Positions 33,760 to 42,025 of a stretch of DNA of 64,000 nucleotides are shown here, one piece after another (position 1 is the first letter of the stretch; each line of letters opens with the position of its first letter). A program made the position numbers and the translations under genes. The notes below the pieces were generated by a model that was not told where the DNA came from, made no database searches, and was given only the letters and a program-made list of their open reading frames with translations. The stretch is taken from positions 434,001 to 498,000 of the forward strand of contig DJWO01000009.1 in the NCBI GenBank assembly GCA_002441005.1, written 5' to 3'. The DNA comes from Candidatus Aminicenantes bacterium UBA6228. GTDB taxonomy: Bacteria > Acidobacteriota > Aminicenantia > Aminicenantales > Saccharicenantaceae.

Positions 33760-34647
33760 TCAGGACCGGGGATGGGACTTACGGTAAACTTCCAGCAGGT
33801 GACTTAGATCAAGATGGGTATATTTCTGGGTAGTAGCCAGGCTGCGGTGGCCAAGCAATTCCTGAATTGCTCTGAGATCGGCTCCCCGGCTCAAAAGATG
33901 CGAAGCAAATGAGTGCCGCAAAGAATGAGGGCTAATCCTTCTGGCCACGGCAATCTGCCTTATCCGTTTTTGCACCAATCTCTGAACCGAACGGGGATTA
34001 AGCCTTTCTCCACGGTAATTTAGAAAGATGGCCAGTTCTGACATTTTGTTCAAAGCCAGTAAGGGCCGCAGGCCTAAATATTCTTTGAGCCATTTTTCTG
34101 CTTCCCGGCCAAAGGGAATAATTCTTTCTTTCTTACCCTTTCCCTTGACCCGGAGGAGTCTTTCCTTGAGGTGCAGGTCTTCAAGATTGAGCGAGGTCAA
34201 TTCTGATACCCGGAGCCCTGAAGCATAAAGCAGCTCCAGAATGGCTTTATCCCTGACTTCCAGCGGATCGCTGGTTTTAACCGGCCAGGTAAGGAGCCTG
34301 GAAGTTTCCTCTTCGGTCAGAAAACCCGGTATAAGCTGCTCCTGCCGGGGCGTGGCCAGCAGGCTGCCTGGATTATCCTGGCGCCAGTTTCTTTTAAGGC
34401 CAAAACCAAAAAAAGATCTTATGGCAGCCAGCTTGCGGACAATCGAACTTTTTTTTAGCTCCTGCTGGTGGAGTTCGGCTAGAAAGCCACGCAGAGCCAG
34501 GGTATCAGCTGTCCGCCAGTTATAACCATTTTCTTTAAGATAAGAAGCTAATTGCTGAAGATCCCGGCCATAGGCCAGAACTGTATGGGGAGAAGCATTC
34601 TTTTCATACCGGAGATAATCAAGGAATTCTTCAATTTCTTTTTTCAT
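33760..34647 (-). CDS. xerC: Tyrosine recombinase XerC/XerD
   Basis: A 295-residue site-specific recombinase that resolves chromosome dimers. The SAM-like N-terminal core-binding domain (about 1-90) is followed by the catalytic domain with R (ASGLRVSEL), K (RVKGKGKKER), HxxR (HSLRHSF), H (LLGH) and the nucleophile Y (TQKYTHL). ATG 34647 overlaps the topA end by 17 bases. The gene order dprA-topA-xerC is known from other bacteria. XerC and XerD are not separable by sequence alone. Confidence 0.92.
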   Translation of the reverse strand: MKKEIEEFLDYLRYEKNASPHTVLAYGRDLQQLASYLKENGYNWRTADTLALRGFLAELHQQELKKSSIVRKLAAIRSFFGFGLKRNWRQDNPGSLLATPRQEQLIPGFLTEEETSRLLTWPVKTSDPLEVRDKAILELLYASGLRVSELTSLNLEDLHLKERLLRVKGKGKKERIIPFGREAEKWLKEYLGLRPLLALNKMSELAIFLNYRGERLNPRSVQRLVQKRIRQIAVARRISPHSLRHSFASHLLSRGADLRAIQELLGHRSLATTQKYTHLDLSHLLEVYRKSHPRS

Positions 34648-37009
34648 CGGAGTCAGTTGAAGATTCAACCGCCTGGCGGTTTTCATCTTCGGGCCTATCT
34701 GTCAGCTGCTCCTGACTTCTTTTGACTTCACTTTCAGCCGGGTTTTGTTTCCCATCTAAATCACGGACGTAATCACACTTCTGACAGTAAAGATGTGGCT
34801 GGCCTTTTTTAGGCGCCTTTTTTAGCAGGAAGGTGGCACCGCATTTAGGGCAGGGTTCATTTACAATTTCATCCCAGGTAGCAAAGCGGCACTTGGGGTA
34901 GTGGCTGCAGCCATAAAAATATTTTCCCCGCCTGGTTTTTCTTCTGATAATTGTCCCGCCACAGCCCAGTGGACAGGGCAAGCCGGTGTCAGAATTTTCC
35001 TTATGAATATATTTGCAGTGTGGATAGTTAGAGCAGGCAATAAATGTCCCATACCGGCCCCGGCGGTAAACCAGGGGTGAACCGCACCGGGGGCATTTGG
35101 CTTCAATGGTTTTGGTTTCTTTTTTGACCAGCGATTCTTTATAATCGCAGTCAGGATAACCCGAACAAGCCTTAAACCGGCCATACCGCCCCTCTTTAAT
35201 GACCAGGTTCCGGCCGCACTTCGGACATTTTTCCTCAACCGGAATGCCATTTTTTTTAATCGAATCGGTCTCCTGCCCTTGCTGGAGATATTTATCCAGA
35301 AGTTCATAATAGCCGCTGAGGCTTTCCAGCCACGAAGCCTGGCCGTCGCTGATCTTGTCGAGTTGCTCTTCCAGCCTGGCTGTAAAGCGGTAATCGAACA
35401 ATTCAGTAAAATATTTAACCAGATAATCAGTAACAAACATCCCCAGGTCAGTTGGTTTAAAACGTCCCTCCTCTTTGATGACATAGGTTCTATTCTGTAA
35501 AGTTGAGATAATCGGAGCATAAGTGCTCGGACGGCCAATCCCCCGGGCTTCCAGCTCTTTGACCAGAGTCGCTTCTGTATAACGGGGTGGCGGCTGGGTA
35601 AAATTCTGCTTGCTCTGGAGGTCAAGCAGGGTCAGAATTTCTCCTTCCCTGGCGACAGGCAGAGTGCCTGTTTCGGCCAGGGCGGACTCTATTTCATTAT
35701 CGGGCTTTTTCTCCGGCCTGTCTCCATTTTCAAACTTCAGCCGCTGCTCTTCAGATAGAGCCAGAAAACCTTTGAATTTTACTACCTCACCTCTGGCCTG
35801 GAACCCAGCCTGGCCTGCTCTGATTTCAAACTGAGTTTCCTCAATCGCCGCCGGACTCATTTGAGAGGCTAAAAACCGATTCCAGATCAAACGGTAGAGT
35901 TCATATTCCTCTTTTTTTAAAAAAGGTTTAACTTTTTCCGGCGGCAGGTCTAAATGAGCTGGCCGGATGGCCTCATGGGCCTCCTGAGCAGTCTTCCTTG
36001 ATTTATAAAGAACCGGTTTCGCCGGCAAATATTCCGGGCCAAAGTGTTCTTCAATGTATTTTTTGGCTGCTTGCCTGGCCACCTCCGAAATTCTGACCGA
36101 ATCAGTTCTCATATAAGTAATTAAGCCGACCGGCCCGAGCTCACCCAGTTCCAGGCCTTCATATAGCCGCTGGGCGACCGACATGGTTTTCTTAACCGGA
36201 AAATGCAATAAGCGGTAAGCCTCCTGCTGCATAGTCGAGGTAATATAGGGCGCCGGCGGATTCTTTTTTTTGGCTTTGACCTGGATCTTCTCCAGAATAA
36301 ACTGCTCCCGGCGGCAGGCAGTTAAAACAGTCTGAGCCTGCTCCCCGTCTTTGATCTTGACTTTTTTCCCATCTATCTTAATCAACGTAGCCTTAAATTC
36401 TGGTGGAGCCTGGGCTCTGAGGTTAGCAGTAATTGTCCAGTATTCTTCCGGTTTAAAATTCTTAATTTCTTTTTCGCGGTCACAAATCAACCTGAGAGCC
36501 ACTGATTGAACCCGGCCAGCACTCAGGCCCCGGCCTATTTTTTTCCAGAGCAGAGGGCTGATTAGATAGCCAACCAGCCGGTCCAGGATACGCCTGGTCT
36601 GCTGGGCATCAATTTTGTTCTGGTCGAGAGTCCCGGGGCGGGAGAAAGCTTCCTGGATAGCCCTTTCGGTTATTTCATAGAACACCGCCCGGTAAATCTT
36701 CTTATTGACCGGCTGAAGCAACTGGCTTATATGCCAGGAGATAGCTTCACCTTCTCGGTCGGGGTCAGCGGCCAGAATGACCTGGTCGCTCGTTTCGGCC
36801 AGTTTTTTGAACTCAGCTACCAGTTTCCGCCTTTCAGGAATTATTTGATAGGTTGGTTTAAAATCATTTTTGATATCTACTCCGAGTTTACTTTTGGGCA
36901 GATCGCAGACATGCCCCATGGAGGCTTTAACCAGGTAGTCCGGACCGAGATAACGATTAACGGTCTTAGCTTTAGCTGGTGATTCGACAATGACCAAGGA
37001 TTTCGCCAC
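34631..37009 (-). CDS. topA: DNA topoisomerase I
   Basis: A 792-residue type IA topoisomerase that relaxes negative supercoils. The TOPRIM domain opens LVIVESPAKAKTVNRYLG and has DPDREGEAI. The nucleophile tyrosine is in ITYMRTDSVR. The C-terminus has four zinc-ribbon modules (about 595-740), each with CPxCG-type pairs, the third being CPLGCGG. The end is a charged tail. It starts with GTG at 37009, directly after the dprA stop, with GGAG upstream. Confidence 0.96.
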   Translation of the reverse strand: MAKSLVIVESPAKAKTVNRYLGPDYLVKASMGHVCDLPKSKLGVDIKNDFKPTYQIIPERRKLVAEFKKLAETSDQVILAADPDREGEAISWHISQLLQPVNKKIYRAVFYEITERAIQEAFSRPGTLDQNKIDAQQTRRILDRLVGYLISPLLWKKIGRGLSAGRVQSVALRLICDREKEIKNFKPEEYWTITANLRAQAPPEFKATLIKIDGKKVKIKDGEQAQTVLTACRREQFILEKIQVKAKKKNPPAPYITSTMQQEAYRLLHFPVKKTMSVAQRLYEGLELGELGPVGLITYMRTDSVRISEVARQAAKKYIEEHFGPEYLPAKPVLYKSRKTAQEAHEAIRPAHLDLPPEKVKPFLKKEEYELYRLIWNRFLASQMSPAAIEETQFEIRAGQAGFQARGEVVKFKGFLALSEEQRLKFENGDRPEKKPDNEIESALAETGTLPVAREGEILTLLDLQSKQNFTQPPPRYTEATLVKELEARGIGRPSTYAPIISTLQNRTYVIKEEGRFKPTDLGMFVTDYLVKYFTELFDYRFTARLEEQLDKISDGQASWLESLSGYYELLDKYLQQGQETDSIKKNGIPVEEKCPKCGRNLVIKEGRYGRFKACSGYPDCDYKESLVKKETKTIEAKCPRCGSPLVYRRGRYGTFIACSNYPHCKYIHKENSDTGLPCPLGCGGTIIRRKTRRGKYFYGCSHYPKCRFATWDEIVNEPCPKCGATFLLKKAPKKGQPHLYCQKCDYVRDLDGKQNPAESEVKRSQEQLTDRPEDENRQAVESSTDSDEKRN

Positions 37010-38116
37010 TTAGTATCTCCTGCGGAAAAATTTACCCGGCTCCTGGACAACAGTTTCTTTCATCTCCAGGCTCAGTAAAACAGTCAGCAGTTCACTTACC
37101 GGTAGATGAATTTTATCAGATAATTCGTCAAGGTGAATAACTTCCTTCTCAGGCAGGGCTTCCAGCACTTTATTTTCCTGTTGACTGAGCTCAGGCCTGG
37201 CCTGCTTTCTGGAAGTCAGACGATTTAAGGCCGCCTCATTCCAGGGAAAGGGCAGTTCTGAAACAATATCTTCGGCCGACTCGACCAGCTTGGCTCCATG
37301 TTTAATTAAAAAATTGGTTCCGCCGCTCAGCTCAGAGGTGACCGGTCCAGGCACAGCCATAACTTCCCGCCCCTGATCAAGAGCCAGGCCAGCGGTAATC
37401 AGCGCCCCGCTTTTCAAGCCAGCCTCAACCACCAGGCAAGCCAGCGACAGCCCGCTCAACACCCGGTTCCTCAGCGGGAAATGAAAGCCAAGTGGTTCAG
37501 ACTCAAGAGGAAATTCACTCACTACCAGTCCTTTGGCTGCTATCTTTTCGGCCAGCAGCCTGTTTTCTTTAGGATAAATTCTGTCAAGTCCCGAGCCAAG
37601 AACAGCCAGTGTTTTCCCGCTTCTCAAAGCACCCTGATGGGCCAGGGTATCAATTCCTCGAGCCAGGCCACTGATGACAACGAGTCCGCAGGCAGCCAGC
37701 TCATCGGCCAGCCGGTCAGCCAGCAGCCGGCCATAGCCGGTCGGGTGCCTTGAGCCAACTATTGCTACTCCGGCCAGATTCAAAACCTCAGTTTGGCCAT
37801 AAGCGTAAAGGACCAGAGGCGGCTCAACAATCTCCCGGAGAAGTTCAGGATAACCGTTATCCTTAAAACTCAGGAGAGTATACTCTTTTCCTTTTAGCTT
37901 CTCAACCTCCAGGCCGGCCCGGTCAAGAAGCTCCCCGGACAGGATTTTTTGCTTGGCAAGAAAACTCAACGGGCAGGAATCCAGATAACCTGCCTCTGGT
38001 TTTAATAACTTATCTTCCGAATCAAAATAACGCAGAGCTTTACCGGCAGACAAATAGCCATCTGTAACAAGATAGTTTAGAGCCAGCCAGAAAACCTGAT
38101 CGTCGCCTGTCCTCAC
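37010..38116 (-). CDS. dprA: DNA-processing protein DprA
   Basis: A 368-residue protein that loads RecA onto transforming single-stranded DNA. The Rossmann-like core (about 75-285) contains GSRHPTGYGR, SGLARGIDTLAH, LGSGLDRIYPKEN and LRNRVLSGLS. A C-terminal winged helix (about 305-365) is present, as in many family members. The GTG start overlaps the universal stress protein stop by three bases (GTGA). With comEA nearby it suggests a capacity for natural transformation, although the uptake pilus genes are not in view. Confidence 0.93.
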   Translation of the reverse strand: MRTGDDQVFWLALNYLVTDGYLSAGKALRYFDSEDKLLKPEAGYLDSCPLSFLAKQKILSGELLDRAGLEVEKLKGKEYTLLSFKDNGYPELLREIVEPPLVLYAYGQTEVLNLAGVAIVGSRHPTGYGRLLADRLADELAACGLVVISGLARGIDTLAHQGALRSGKTLAVLGSGLDRIYPKENRLLAEKIAAKGLVVSEFPLESEPLGFHFPLRNRVLSGLSLACLVVEAGLKSGALITAGLALDQGREVMAVPGPVTSELSGGTNFLIKHGAKLVESAEDIVSELPFPWNEAALNRLTSRKQARPELSQQENKVLEALPEKEVIHLDELSDKIHLPVSELLTVLLSLEMKETVVQEPGKFFRRRY

Positions 38117-38988
38117 TTTTTACAATAAGACGCTGGCAAAGCCAGAACAGGCATGGTGGCATAAGAAACGGCTTTTTCAGTTGTACTGCCCAGGAAAAAT
38201 CTTTCGACTGGGGAAACACAGGTTGACATGAGTATCAGGTCGAACTTATGGCGGTTGGCATAGGTCACGATACCAGCTGGAGCATTCAGATCTCTGATAA
38301 CAACTTCCTCTACCTTGAAACTGGTTCTTCTTTTCTTCCTGTTTTGCAGCCGGTTTAAAGCTTCATCCATCAGAGCTTTAACTTCTTCCGGAGAAAACTT
38401 GAAATCGTAAAGCTCGAGGACATAGATTAAAGTTAAATCAGCCTGGAGACGGCTGGCGACTGCCCAGGCATAATCCCTTTCCTTTTCTTCACCGGCTGAA
38501 AAATCAGTCGGGACTAAAATCTTTTCAATTTTAGCCTCGCCCCGCTTTTTGGGTGTAACCAACACCGGAACTTTAGACCGCCGGAGAACCTGATTGGTTA
38601 CACTGCCCATCAGAATTTTCTCCAGAGCTGACATCCCCTTTCGCCCAATAGCTATGAGCTGACAATGTTCCTCTTCGGCCAGATCAGCAATTCTCTTCCC
38701 GGGTGAGCCGGTTTCGATCATGATTTTTGAAAATTTTACGGGATTTTTGGCCGCTATTTTTTCCAATCTGGCCCGGGCTTTAAGCTGAAGATCTTCCTGC
38801 CTTTTGACCAGATCAGCCACCATCATCGCCCTGGTTTCATATAGAGCCGGAGCAAAATCCGGCACCACATGGACCGCTTTGATGGAAGCCTTAAAATATT
38901 TGGCCAGATAACTGGCATAATTAAGAGCAGTTAAAGATTCAGCCGAAAAGTCCGTTGACCAGAGAATATTCTTAATTTGATAATTCAT
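38113..38988 (-). CDS. Tandem universal stress protein (two UspA domains)
   Basis: A 291-residue cytoplasmic protein with two UspA folds (about 1-145 and 150-288). The first keeps the ATP-binding pattern G-x-x-G-x-x-x-x-x-G-S/T-V-T (IGRKGMSALEKILMGSVTNQ). The second has MSTCVSPVERFFLGSTTE, in which the first glycine is altered. Tandem Usp proteins are often stress or growth-arrest induced. It is the first gene of the usp-dprA-topA-xerC transcript. Confidence 0.88.
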   Translation of the reverse strand: MNYQIKNILWSTDFSAESLTALNYASYLAKYFKASIKAVHVVPDFAPALYETRAMMVADLVKRQEDLQLKARARLEKIAAKNPVKFSKIMIETGSPGKRIADLAEEEHCQLIAIGRKGMSALEKILMGSVTNQVLRRSKVPVLVTPKKRGEAKIEKILVPTDFSAGEEKERDYAWAVASRLQADLTLIYVLELYDFKFSPEEVKALMDEALNRLQNRKKRRTSFKVEEVVIRDLNAPAGIVTYANRHKFDLILMSTCVSPVERFFLGSTTEKAVSYATMPVLALPASYCKK

Positions 38989-39014
38989 TGACCCTTCTCC
39001 TTTTATTTTTTTTC

Positions 39015-39043
39015 ATTTTACCACATTCAGGGTCATCAAATAA
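39015..39043 (-). promoter_or_regulatory. Possible promoter of the usp-dprA-topA-xerC transcript
   Basis: On the minus strand TGG precedes TAAAAT (39015-39020), an extended -10; the -35 (TTATTT) is weak. It lies about 27 bases before the usp start. Confidence 0.4.
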
Positions 39044-39102
39044 AACTTTTTAATTCTCCTGCCTGCTAAATAGACGCCGCCGGCTGTCCTGTTTTCTCAG
39101 GT

Positions 39103-39405
39103 TTAACCGTTTTTTTTGATTTCTATTAATTTGGTTCTGGAAGTTTCCCCTCTGATAATTCTCAAGCAGGAAGGAGCCAGATCAAAATAATCGGCCAGCA
39201 GGGTGAGCAGCTCAGCATTAGCCTGGCCCTTAACCGGAGCCGAGATTAACCTGGCCTTAAACTCACCGTCAGACAGCCGGATCAAAGCCTGCTCTCTGGA
39301 TTTGGGTTGCACCCGAACAGTAATTACCTGCTTCTCGCCTTTTCCGCTCTTCATCTTATCCAGCTCTTTAGGCTCTCCGGCCGGGCTTTTTTCCCTTTTG
39401 ATCAT
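39103..39405 (-). CDS. YggU/DUF167-family protein
   Basis: A 100-residue protein with the DUF167 fold (about 28-98): ITVRVQPKS, FKARLISAPVKGQANAELL and IIRGETSRTKLIEI. The family is widespread and its function is not established. The charged N-terminal 27 residues are not part of the domain, so an internal ATG at 39354 is an alternative start. AAGG stands nine bases before ATG 39405. Confidence 0.85.
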   Translation of the reverse strand: MIKREKSPAGEPKELDKMKSGKGEKQVITVRVQPKSREQALIRLSDGEFKARLISAPVKGQANAELLTLLADYFDLAPSCLRIIRGETSRTKLIEIKKNG

Positions 39406-39473
39406 TAGTCTTAACCTTGAATAGCTGATTATGAGTTTATTGCTGCCAGGCGCATCAACCGCCGGCAGGAACC

Positions 39474-40268
39474 TCAGGGAGTCTTAATGTCTAACACCTG
39501 TTGGTATTTCTCGAAAAGCTGTTTCAGCTCCTCTCTGGTTACAACATAACGGCTGATAAAAATCGACACGGTCGGCCGGACCGGGTCATTGCTCTTGAGC
39601 AGGATATAATCCCGCAACAGCCCTGTCCGTCCTGTTCTGCCGGGCAATTTGATTTCGAACTCAGCCGCCTGACCGGCCGGCAACCGGTAAGGGAAAGTCA
39701 CCGGCTTATTTTTGGCCAGAAAAGAAAACTCTGGATTTTCTGTCTCAATTCTCAGTTCAAGCTGACCGGTATTTCTGACCAGCAATTTAGCCGAGGCTTC
39801 TTCCCCTTCTAAGGTAATACCCAGATCAAGGTTATAGCGGTCAAGTTCCAGCTTAGCCGCCGGGCCGGTTTCAACTTCGGCCTTGATGGTTAATTCCACC
39901 TGAGGTTGCTTTGGATCATTGCTGTCAAAATAAATGTATTTGACGACCTGGCCGCTATAGCCGCGAGAATCAAAGCTGACTTTAAGGCGCCCTTCTTTCC
40001 CTGGAGCAATTTCTTTTTGGGAGACCAGGGCCGCCGCACAACCACAGGAGGTCGCTACTCTGCTAACTTTGAGCGGGGCTGTGCCTTCATTTTTGAAGAT
40101 GAATTCATAGCTGACTGTTTCCCCCTGCTTAATCCGGCCAAAATCCCGCTCCAGCTCTTTAAACACTACCCGGGGAGCGCCAGTCTGACTTAAGTTAAAA
40201 GGCGGGCTAAAAAGTAACAGGAACATTAAAGAACAAATAACCATCACCGCTGACCGTTTAAATCTCAT
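39474..40268 (-). CDS. Secreted DUF1573-domain protein
   Basis: A 264-residue protein from ATG 40268, where CGGAGG stands five bases upstream; the frame is open 234 bases further but that part has no SD or domain. It has a signal peptide (about 1-28) and a DUF1573 immunoglobulin-like domain (about 35-130, with ERDFGRIKQGE, FKNEG and the hallmark TSCGCAAA), then a second beta-sandwich of the same general type (about 145-245). Such proteins are common in diderms but have no defined role. It is divergent from the rrf2 operon. Confidence 0.75.
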   Translation of the reverse strand: MRFKRSAVMVICSLMFLLLFSPPFNLSQTGAPRVVFKELERDFGRIKQGETVSYEFIFKNEGTAPLKVSRVATSCGCAAALVSQKEIAPGKEGRLKVSFDSRGYSGQVVKYIYFDSNDPKQPQVELTIKAEVETGPAAKLELDRYNLDLGITLEGEEASAKLLVRNTGQLELRIETENPEFSFLAKNKPVTFPYRLPAGQAAEFEIKLPGRTGRTGLLRDYILLKSNDPVRPTVSIFISRYVVTREELKQLFEKYQQVLDIKTP

Positions 40269-40376
40269 TTTGGCCTCCGTTATTTTAAATATGATGTCAT
40301 ACTTTAAAAGATTCTTCAATTTAAAAGCTGAAACCTGGACTGGACACCTGCCCCAGGTCAATTGATAGACGGGGGG

Positions 40377-40393
40377 TAGACAATTTATGTCTA
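40377..40393. repeat. Perfect 17-base dyad in the DUF1573/rrf2 divergent region
   Basis: TAGACA and TGTCTA flank ATTTA. The size and symmetry suit a regulator site. It lies 58 bases before the rrf2 -35 and about 110 bases from the DUF1573 start. Confidence 0.4.
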
Positions 40394-40450
40394 AAATCAG
40401 CTGGGGGAAAAAGCCTGGACAGGCCAGGACAATAGCTGGCAAAAAAAATC

Positions 40451-40481
40451 TTGACAAACGATAGCCAGAATAATATATGAT
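40451..40481 (+). promoter_or_regulatory. Promoter of the rrf2-porin-pst operon
   Basis: A perfect TTGACA (40451-40456) is followed after 17 bases by TATATG (40474) or after 19 bases by TATGAT (40476-40481). The IscR-like operator begins at the -10. Confidence 0.65.
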
Positions 40482-40506
40482 ATAGTCGATAATATTAGTC
40501 ATCTAT
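40482..40506 (+). promoter_or_regulatory. IscR type-1-like operator
   Basis: Twenty-two of 25 positions agree with the published E. coli IscR type 1 consensus (ATASYYGACTR, WWW, YAGTCRRSTAT). The left arm reads ATAGTCGAT and the right arm TAGTCATCTAT. The site overlaps the -10/+1 region and ends 14 bases before the rrf2 ATG, the position expected for autorepression. I compared it by eye to a remembered consensus. Confidence 0.65.
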
Positions 40507-40520
40507 TATGAGGGCTAAAA

Positions 40521-40970
40521 ATGAAATTATCAACCAAGGGTGAATATGCCAGCCGGGCGATGCTCGAGCTGTCCGCCCGTTATGGCCAGGGACCTGTACC
40601 AATAAGAGTCATTGCCATAGCTCAGGCCATCCCCCGTCAATTTCTGGAACAGATTCTTTTATCACTGAGACGGGCAGGCCAGGTTAAAAGCAAAAAAGGC
40701 CCGAATGGCGGGTATTATCTGTCCCGGGCTCCTGAAACAATTACCGTGGCAGAAGTCATCAGGGTCATGGACGGCCCATTGGCCCCCATCAACTGTGTCA
40801 GTGTCCTTGAACATGAGACCTGCCCTCTCGAAGAAACCTGCGGGCTGCGCTACCTCTGGAAGGAAGTCAGGGATATGGTCGCTAAACATTTAGAGCAAAC
40901 CACTTTTGCCGATGTCCTTGAAAGGCAGCGAGCTATCAACCAGAAAAAAATAATGGAGAAAAAAAGTTGA
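40521..40970 (+). CDS. Rrf2-family transcriptional regulator, IscR-like
   Basis: A 149-residue winged-helix regulator. The helix-turn-helix and wing (about 1-65) are typical of the family (KLSTKGEYASRAML, QILLSLRRAGQVKSKKGPNGGYYL). Cysteines 92, 101 and 107 follow in the loop where IscR binds a [2Fe-2S] cluster, with spacing one wider than IscR in the first gap. So it is likely to sense Fe-S, iron or redox state. GAGGG precedes the ATG. It is the first gene of an operon with a porin and PstSCAB-like genes, with an IscR-type site at the promoter. Confidence 0.88.
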   Translation: MKLSTKGEYASRAMLELSARYGQGPVPIRVIAIAQAIPRQFLEQILLSLRRAGQVKSKKGPNGGYYLSRAPETITVAEVIRVMDGPLAPINCVSVLEHETCPLEETCGLRYLWKEVRDMVAKHLEQTTFADVLERQRAINQKKIMEKKS

Positions 40971-41977
40971 GACGGGTAATTTTTCCTGCTGGCTGGCTGA
41001 TAGCAGTCATGGTCAGCCTTCTTTTAACCACCGCCCAGGCTCAAACCGGCGATCAGGCTGAAGGGGACAAGAATAAAACAGCCTCAGCTGTTCTGTCTTC
41101 ACTGCCAATCAAGTTATCGGGCTATGCCCAGATTCAGGGCGCCTGGAAAAATGAGGCTAATGATACGTTTTCTATCAGGCGGGCTCGTCTCACTCTGAGC
41201 GGACAATTGCTCAAGAGCTTAAGACTTAAAGTTCAGCTTGATTTTACCAAGTCGCCAGCTTTGCTGGATGCCCAGGCCGAAGTCGTGCCGCGGCGAGAAA
41301 TAAGTTTTAGAGCCGGACAATTTCTGGTCCCTTTTAGTCTGGAAAATATTACTTCTTCTTCTGACCTGCTGACCATTAACCGCTCTCAGGCTGTGGAAAA
41401 ACTCGTTCCGGGCCGGGACAATGGATCTTCCGGCCGTGATATCGGAGCTGCCTTTTTTGGTTCTTACTCGATTTTTGACTACACACTCAGCATCCTCAAT
41501 GGCTCCGGAGCAAATAAGGCAGATAGCAATGATCACAAAGATCTGGCTGTGCGGCTGGTAACTCACCCTTTAAAAACTCTATCTCTGGGAATTTCTATTT
41601 ATAACGGGCGCCAAACAGCCAGCGATAGCCCCGCCTTGCTCCTGAGAAATAGATATGGCCTGGAACTGGCTTTTAACTATCAACGATTTGGCCTGCAGGC
41701 GGAATTCATTCAGGCCAAAGATGATATGATCAAAAAAGAGGGCTGGTATGCTCTGGCCACTTATTCAGTTATCAGGCAAAAGCTTCAGCTGGTTACCCGC
41801 TTAGAGGCCATCAATTTAGACCGTAATCTGCCTGATCAAAAGACCACCATTTATACCGCCGGAGCCAACTGGTTTTTAACTTCCCGGTCAAAGTTCCAGG
41901 CTAATTATGAATATCATCAGACTGAGAGCGGACCTGATCATCAGGCCGTTTTCTTCCTGCTCCAGGCCGGGTTTTAG
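40967..41977 (+). CDS. OprP/OprO-like outer-membrane porin
   Basis: A 336-residue protein starting at a TTG that overlaps the rrf2 TGA, with GGAG eight bases upstream. The signal peptide (about 1-25, ending AQAQT) is followed by amphipathic strands, FSIRRARLTLSGQLLK and RAGQFLVPFSLENITSSSDL, which are typical of phosphate-selective porins O and P. It ends in a terminal phenylalanine. It is distinct from the porin in the first phosphate operon. It probably admits the ligand of the PstSCAB-like transporter encoded downstream. Confidence 0.8.
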   Translation: MRRVIFPAGWLIAVMVSLLLTTAQAQTGDQAEGDKNKTASAVLSSLPIKLSGYAQIQGAWKNEANDTFSIRRARLTLSGQLLKSLRLKVQLDFTKSPALLDAQAEVVPRREISFRAGQFLVPFSLENITSSSDLLTINRSQAVEKLVPGRDNGSSGRDIGAAFFGSYSIFDYTLSILNGSGANKADSNDHKDLAVRLVTHPLKTLSLGISIYNGRQTASDSPALLLRNRYGLELAFNYQRFGLQAEFIQAKDDMIKKEGWYALATYSVIRQKLQLVTRLEAINLDRNLPDQKTTIYTAGANWFLTSRSKFQANYEYHQTESGPDHQAVFFLLQAGF

Positions 41978-42025
41978 AAAATACTAAATTAAATGAGGAT
42001 ACCTTAAAAGGATAAAAAGGAAAAG

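Noticed and set aside
34861..35625. Long open frame on the minus strand inside topA
   Set aside because: It is an out-of-frame shadow of the zinc-ribbon region; no family features and topA is intact across it.
22327..40438. Shared 12-mer GGACAATAGCTG upstream of phoB (22327) and upstream of rrf2 (40427)
   Set aside because: Repeats of this length are expected by chance many times in 64 kb, and the first copy overlaps the phoB -35/spacer.
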